This document shows, piece by piece, positions 7,053 to 9,714 of a stretch of DNA of 9,714 bases. Positions within the stretch are counted from its first letter, which is position 1. Each line of letters starts with the position of its first letter. The stretch is taken from positions 1 through 9,714 of the forward strand of contig JAKPRU010000659.1 in assembly GCA_029557025.1 (NCBI GenBank). Reading direction: 5' to 3'. The DNA is from Candidatus Omnitrophota bacterium (GTDB lineage Bacteria; Hinthialibacterota; Hinthialibacteria; Hinthialibacterales; JAKPRU01). A model generated the notes under the pieces. That model was not told the origin of the DNA. It saw nothing but the letters and a program-made list of their open reading frames with translations, and did no database searches. The position numbers and the translations under genes were made by a program.

Positions 7053-8759
7053 CTATAATTTCGTGACTTCTACATAATCCATTCCGACTGTCGCACCGGC
7101 CACGGACAGCCATGTTTCCAGCCTTGTGTCCCCCGCCTGGAGAGGTACGGAATCGAATAGGCAACTCGTTTCACCTGCCGCGGCCGATCGGCTGAGCATA
7201 ACGTCGGAAAGCCGCAAGGAAACCTGCGCTGTTTCCTCACGAGCGCGAAATAGGCACTGAATGCGATACGCACCACCTTCGACTATCTTTACCTCCCAAT
7301 GTCCCAGGGAATCCTCGCGCCATCCTGCACGTGGACCGCGCCAGTCCTGGCGGGTCAGCATAGCCGGATTCTCGTATGGCGTGCCCAGGAAGATACGGGG
7401 CGGAACATTACCATGCGTTTGCGTAACATCCAGGAGCCAATCCTCGTAGCCGGATCGCATTTGTGAGACAATGCTGTCGTTCCCTTTTGCGATGTTCAAT
7501 TGTTCTCCCGCATCGTCTAACAAGTCGTAGAGTTCATTTCCATTCACTAATTTGTATCTGTCGGATACGGCCGCGCAATTCCGGTACAATTCCGGAACGT
7601 CGCCTCGATGCCATTGGAAATAGAGAGTTCGTTCAGGAAAAGATCCGTATCGATTTGTCATTAAAGAAAGAAGACTCGTGCCGTCTATCGGATTGGAATC
7701 GGGAACAGGAATCCCGCAGATATCAAGGAGAGTCGGCAGGATGTCGATATGCGCCGCGAGGCGGTCTATTGTTCGGCCTGCCTGGAATGTGCCCGGCCAT
7801 CGAATGAAAAACGGTACGCGGATACCCCCCTCATACACGCTGCCTTTCTGGCCACGCAAACCGGCCGTGTATCTCGGCTGCTGCGGCCCGTTGTCTGTCA
7901 TAAAAATGACAACGGTGTCCTCAGATAGATTCAGATCGTCAAGTCTCTTGAGGAGTTTCCCGATGTTCTCGTCGATGTTCTCTACCATCCCATATACTTT
8001 GGCGGTTTCCTCATCTAACCCCATGGTCACATACGGTTGAAAATAGCGTTCATGGATCTGAAGCGGGGCATGAGGGGCATTCGTGGCGAGATACACAAAA
8101 AAGGAACGATTACGGTTCTCCTCGATAAAGCGGATAGCCGCATCCGTAAAGATATCCGTACAATAGCCGGTCGTCCGGATCGGTTTCCCGTTCTGTTGGA
8201 GAACGGGATCGAAATAGTTACTTCCCCAGGGAGGGTCTGAAGGTTGGCAGATTCCGCCGCCGTTATGAACGAGGGCTTCCTGGAAACCACGATCGATGGG
8301 CCGCATCGGATAGTTGTCACCCAGATGCCATTTGCCGAAAATGCCGGTACGGTAACCGTGTGCAGTCAGGACTTGCGGCAGGGTTGTCTCATCGGGGTGC
8401 ATCATCGCACGTCCCAGATAGGTATCCAGGACACCGGTTCGGTAGTTGTACCGTCCGGTCATGAGGCTGGCCCGTGTCGGAGCGCAAACGGGAGAGACGC
8501 AGAATCGAGTAAACTCTGTACTCTCCGAAGCCAGCCGGTCGAGATTGGGAGTACGAATGTATTTATTCCCATGGCAGCCGAGGTCGCCATAACCCTGGTC
8601 ATCGGTAATTATCAGGACAATATTCGGTTGTTTCGCGGTGTCGGTCCGTCGATTTCCGCGTGTCTGGGCGGCGAGGATCCGGGGAGCCGAGAGGGTTATC
8701 CCCAAGGCGCATGTTCCCCGGAGAAGTGTTCGGCGGGTAAGGGTATGGGGCTGGCTCAT
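7053..8759 (-). CDS. Type I (formylglycine) sulfatase with Tat signal and C-terminal extension
   Basis: The 568-residue product is an arylsulfatase-A-type S1 sulfatase that should remove sulfate esters from glycans. It begins with a twin-arginine signal, TRRTLLRG at residues 8-15, followed by a hydrophobic stretch ending near ILAA, so export in folded form is expected. The active-site signature CAPTRASLMTG starts at Cys92, the cysteine to be converted to formylglycine, with Arg96 in the CxPxR motif. Other family residues are Asp53 and Asp54 in ITDDQG, GKWHLG with Lys143 and His145, His230 in NAPHAP, Asp289-Asn290 in MTDNG, and Lys305. The sulfatase fold ends near residue 450. About 110 more residues (roughly 455-568), rich in beta-strand-like patterns, form a separate C-terminal module, possibly glycan-binding. 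A strong AGGAGG site 6 nt before the ATG supports the start. The DUF4091 gene lies 34 bp upstream on the same strand, so both are probably one operon. Maturation requires a formylglycine-generating enzyme or anSME, not encoded here. Which sugar is desulfated cannot be told. Confidence 0.95.
   Translation of the reverse strand: MSQPHTLTRRTLLRGTCALGITLSAPRILAAQTRGNRRTDTAKQPNIVLIITDDQGYGDLGCHGNKYIRTPNLDRLASESTEFTRFCVSPVCAPTRASLMTGRYNYRTGVLDTYLGRAMMHPDETTLPQVLTAHGYRTGIFGKWHLGDNYPMRPIDRGFQEALVHNGGGICQPSDPPWGSNYFDPVLQQNGKPIRTTGYCTDIFTDAAIRFIEENRNRSFFVYLATNAPHAPLQIHERYFQPYVTMGLDEETAKVYGMVENIDENIGKLLKRLDDLNLSEDTVVIFMTDNGPQQPRYTAGLRGQKGSVYEGGIRVPFFIRWPGTFQAGRTIDRLAAHIDILPTLLDICGIPVPDSNPIDGTSLLSLMTNRYGSFPERTLYFQWHRGDVPELYRNCAAVSDRYKLVNGNELYDLLDDAGEQLNIAKGNDSIVSQMRSGYEDWLLDVTQTHGNVPPRIFLGTPYENPAMLTRQDWRGPRAGWREDSLGHWEVKIVEGGAYRIQCLFRAREETAQVSLRLSDVMLSRSAAAGETSCLFDSVPLQAGDTRLETWLSVAGATVGMDYVEVTKL
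8186..8208. repeat. 9-bp perfect inverted repeat inside the sulfatase gene
   Basis: TCCCGTTCT and AGAACGGGA are separated by the 5-nt loop GTTGG, giving a perfect 9-bp stem within the coding sequence for PVLQQNGK (about residues 185-192 of the sulfatase). The repeat itself is plain in the sequence. Any role in mRNA structure or translation is speculative, since the codons also make ordinary protein sequence. Confidence 0.45.
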
Positions 8760-8765
8760 GGTTGG

Positions 8766-8771
8766 CCTCCT
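8766..8771 (-). promoter_or_regulatory. Strong Shine-Dalgarno site of the sulfatase gene
   Basis: The minus strand reads AGGAGG, then CCAACC, then the ATG at 8759. This near-perfect site lies in the 34-bp gap after the DUF4091 stop codon. It fixes the sulfatase start and suggests efficient independent initiation on a shared mRNA. Confidence 0.8.
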
Positions 8772-8793
8772 GGTCGGTCAGTTATTTGCCGGG

Positions 8794-9714
8794 CTATTTC
8801 AGCGATTCCAGTTTTCGGTCGATCTGTTCAATCAGTTCCGCGACGCGGTGTCGTTCGTGCATAAGAATCTCCGGGTCTTTCGTGTATTCCGTCAGGCTTT
8901 GCGCGAGGGTGTCAGAGACGGCGAGAACGGTTGCGGCTTCATCCGTCAAAGCAAGAATATCGGAAGATAGTTTTTTCCTGGCGACGAGCGCATCAAGCCT
9001 CTCCTTCAGTAGATAAAGGTACTCATAATCTTCTATACCGTCCCGGATAAGCGCCAGGCGGAGAGAGGCTAGCAATGTTTTGTCCGGGCCGGGGTAGATC
9101 AAATGGCCGTCTCCGTTGTGCCGGGTAAACGTATGGGAATTCCAGGGAATCTCGGGCCATCGTTTACCGGAACGGACGGCGTCGAGCAGCGCAGGGTCGT
9201 CAAACGGCACAATCTCGCCGGTGGGTTCGACCGCCAAATTACTCCGCCACAGGTTGATTGCGTAATACAGAAATCCGGTGACCCGGTACTTCCAGGTCTG
9301 CCAGAAGAGAATGCGCTGGTCGATTCCCTGGTAATCGGTAAAGAAATTGGCATACGGATGCTTTGGGGCAACACAGACGTACCACCAGATCTCGTCGCCT
9401 GCGGCCTGGCGCGCACGACAGGTTTCTTCCTGGTATTGGGAAGTCAGCGGAACGTAAATATCCACGCTCCCCGCCAGGGCCTCGCACGGCGGCTCTGTCG
9501 TCGCCCGGCGCAGGCCCGGATAACGAGAGCCTAGAAGATCGAAGATTGTTCGGATTGTCGGATAATCTTCCTCATTCGGCTCATCAAACGAGTAACAATA
9601 GGCGATATCCAGCAGTCCCTTCTCTTTCAGGAACGGATAATAGTCATCGAAGAATGCCAGAATCTCTTTTTCCACTTCGGGAGTCCAGGCAATTCCCCGT
9701 GGGATATGTTTTAC
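8794..9714 (-). CDS. DUF4091/GH123-like glycosidase, 5' end missing (runs off right edge)
   Basis: The visible 306 residues are the C-terminal part of a larger protein. The frame is still open at the window edge, so the true start lies beyond 9714; the GTG at 9675 is internal rather than the start. The segment matches the DUF4091 catalytic-domain pattern. A YSFDEPN motif contains the Asp-Glu-Pro triplet (visible residues 44-46), which in GH123 beta-N-acetylgalactosaminidases holds the Asp-Glu pair for substrate-assisted catalysis. Further on come tryptophan-rich segments (WWYVC, FWQTWKY), a GDGHLIYPGP motif near residues 210-220 and a SLRLALIRDGIEDYEYL block typical of the family end, then a charged helical tail. 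The likely role is release of a terminal amino sugar such as GalNAc, but DUF4091 proteins are diverse and few are characterised. A signal peptide cannot be judged. It lies directly upstream of the sulfatase in a probable operon, consistent with joint work on a sulfated amino-sugar glycan. Confidence 0.85.
   Translation of the reverse strand, partial: VKHIPRGIAWTPEVEKEILAFFDDYYPFLKEKGLLDIAYCYSFDEPNEEDYPTIRTIFDLLGSRYPGLRRATTEPPCEALAGSVDIYVPLTSQYQEETCRARQAAGDEIWWYVCVAPKHPYANFFTDYQGIDQRILFWQTWKYRVTGFLYYAINLWRSNLAVEPTGEIVPFDDPALLDAVRSGKRWPEIPWNSHTFTRHNGDGHLIYPGPDKTLLASLRLALIRDGIEDYEYLYLLKERLDALVARKKLSSDILALTDEAATVLAVSDTLAQSLTEYTKDPEILMHERHRVAELIEQIDRKLESLK

Noticed and set aside
8244..8864. Plus-strand 206-codon frame opposite the sulfatase gene
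   Set aside because: It is antisense to the sulfatase active-site region and signal peptide, with no domain or plausible ribosome-binding site.

Overview
This window is a compact cluster of carbohydrate-active enzymes with almost no non-coding DNA. It holds five large genes: a GH38 alpha-mannosidase, a lipoprotein with a sialidase-type beta-propeller, a large heparinase II/III-like polysaccharide lyase, a Tat-exported formylglycine-type sulfatase, and the C-terminal part of a DUF4091/GH123-like glycosidase cut by the right edge. By eye the base composition is moderately GC-rich, and Shine-Dalgarno sites are clear at several starts. Sulfatase, heparinase-like lyase, DUF4091 protein and BNR-propeller lipoprotein together, with no TonB/SusCD pair in view, fit a heterotrophic member of the PVC group (Kiritimatiellota, Lentisphaerota, Verrucomicrobiota or Planctomycetota). 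This is an inference from gene content; there is no rRNA or marker gene to prove it.

Layout: positions 48-2531 (minus strand) encode the mannosidase, which has no signal peptide and is probably cytoplasmic. A 187-bp divergent intergenic region (2532-2718) must hold the promoters or leaders for both directions. It also contains a short reading frame (2616-2729) with a good ribosome-binding site that overlaps the next gene start. On the plus strand the propeller lipoprotein (2719-3891) and the lyase-like protein (3937-6972) are 45 bp apart and look co-transcribed. A perfect 7-bp hairpin follows the lyase stop codon in the 80-bp convergent gap. On the minus strand the DUF4091 protein (8794 to beyond 9714) and the sulfatase (7053-8759) are 34 bp apart and also look like one operon, transcribed towards the lyase.

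Working model (inference): the exported lyase, sulfatase and propeller protein process a complex, probably sulfated and amino-sugar or uronic-acid-containing glycan outside the cytoplasm. The DUF4091 glycosidase trims released pieces; its own location is unknown because its N-terminus is missing. The cytoplasmic mannosidase finishes alpha-mannosyl oligosaccharides. The real substrate cannot be read from sequence; a proteoglycan or mucin-like host glycan and a sulfated algal polysaccharide are both possible. No transporter, regulator, mobile element, tRNA, rRNA or CRISPR array was seen. The least described elements are the cysteine-rich zinc-ribbon-like insert and atypical active-site region of the lyase, the propeller lipoprotein that lacks the sialidase FRIP signature, the C-terminal beta-rich extension of the sulfatase, and the overlapping small reading frame.
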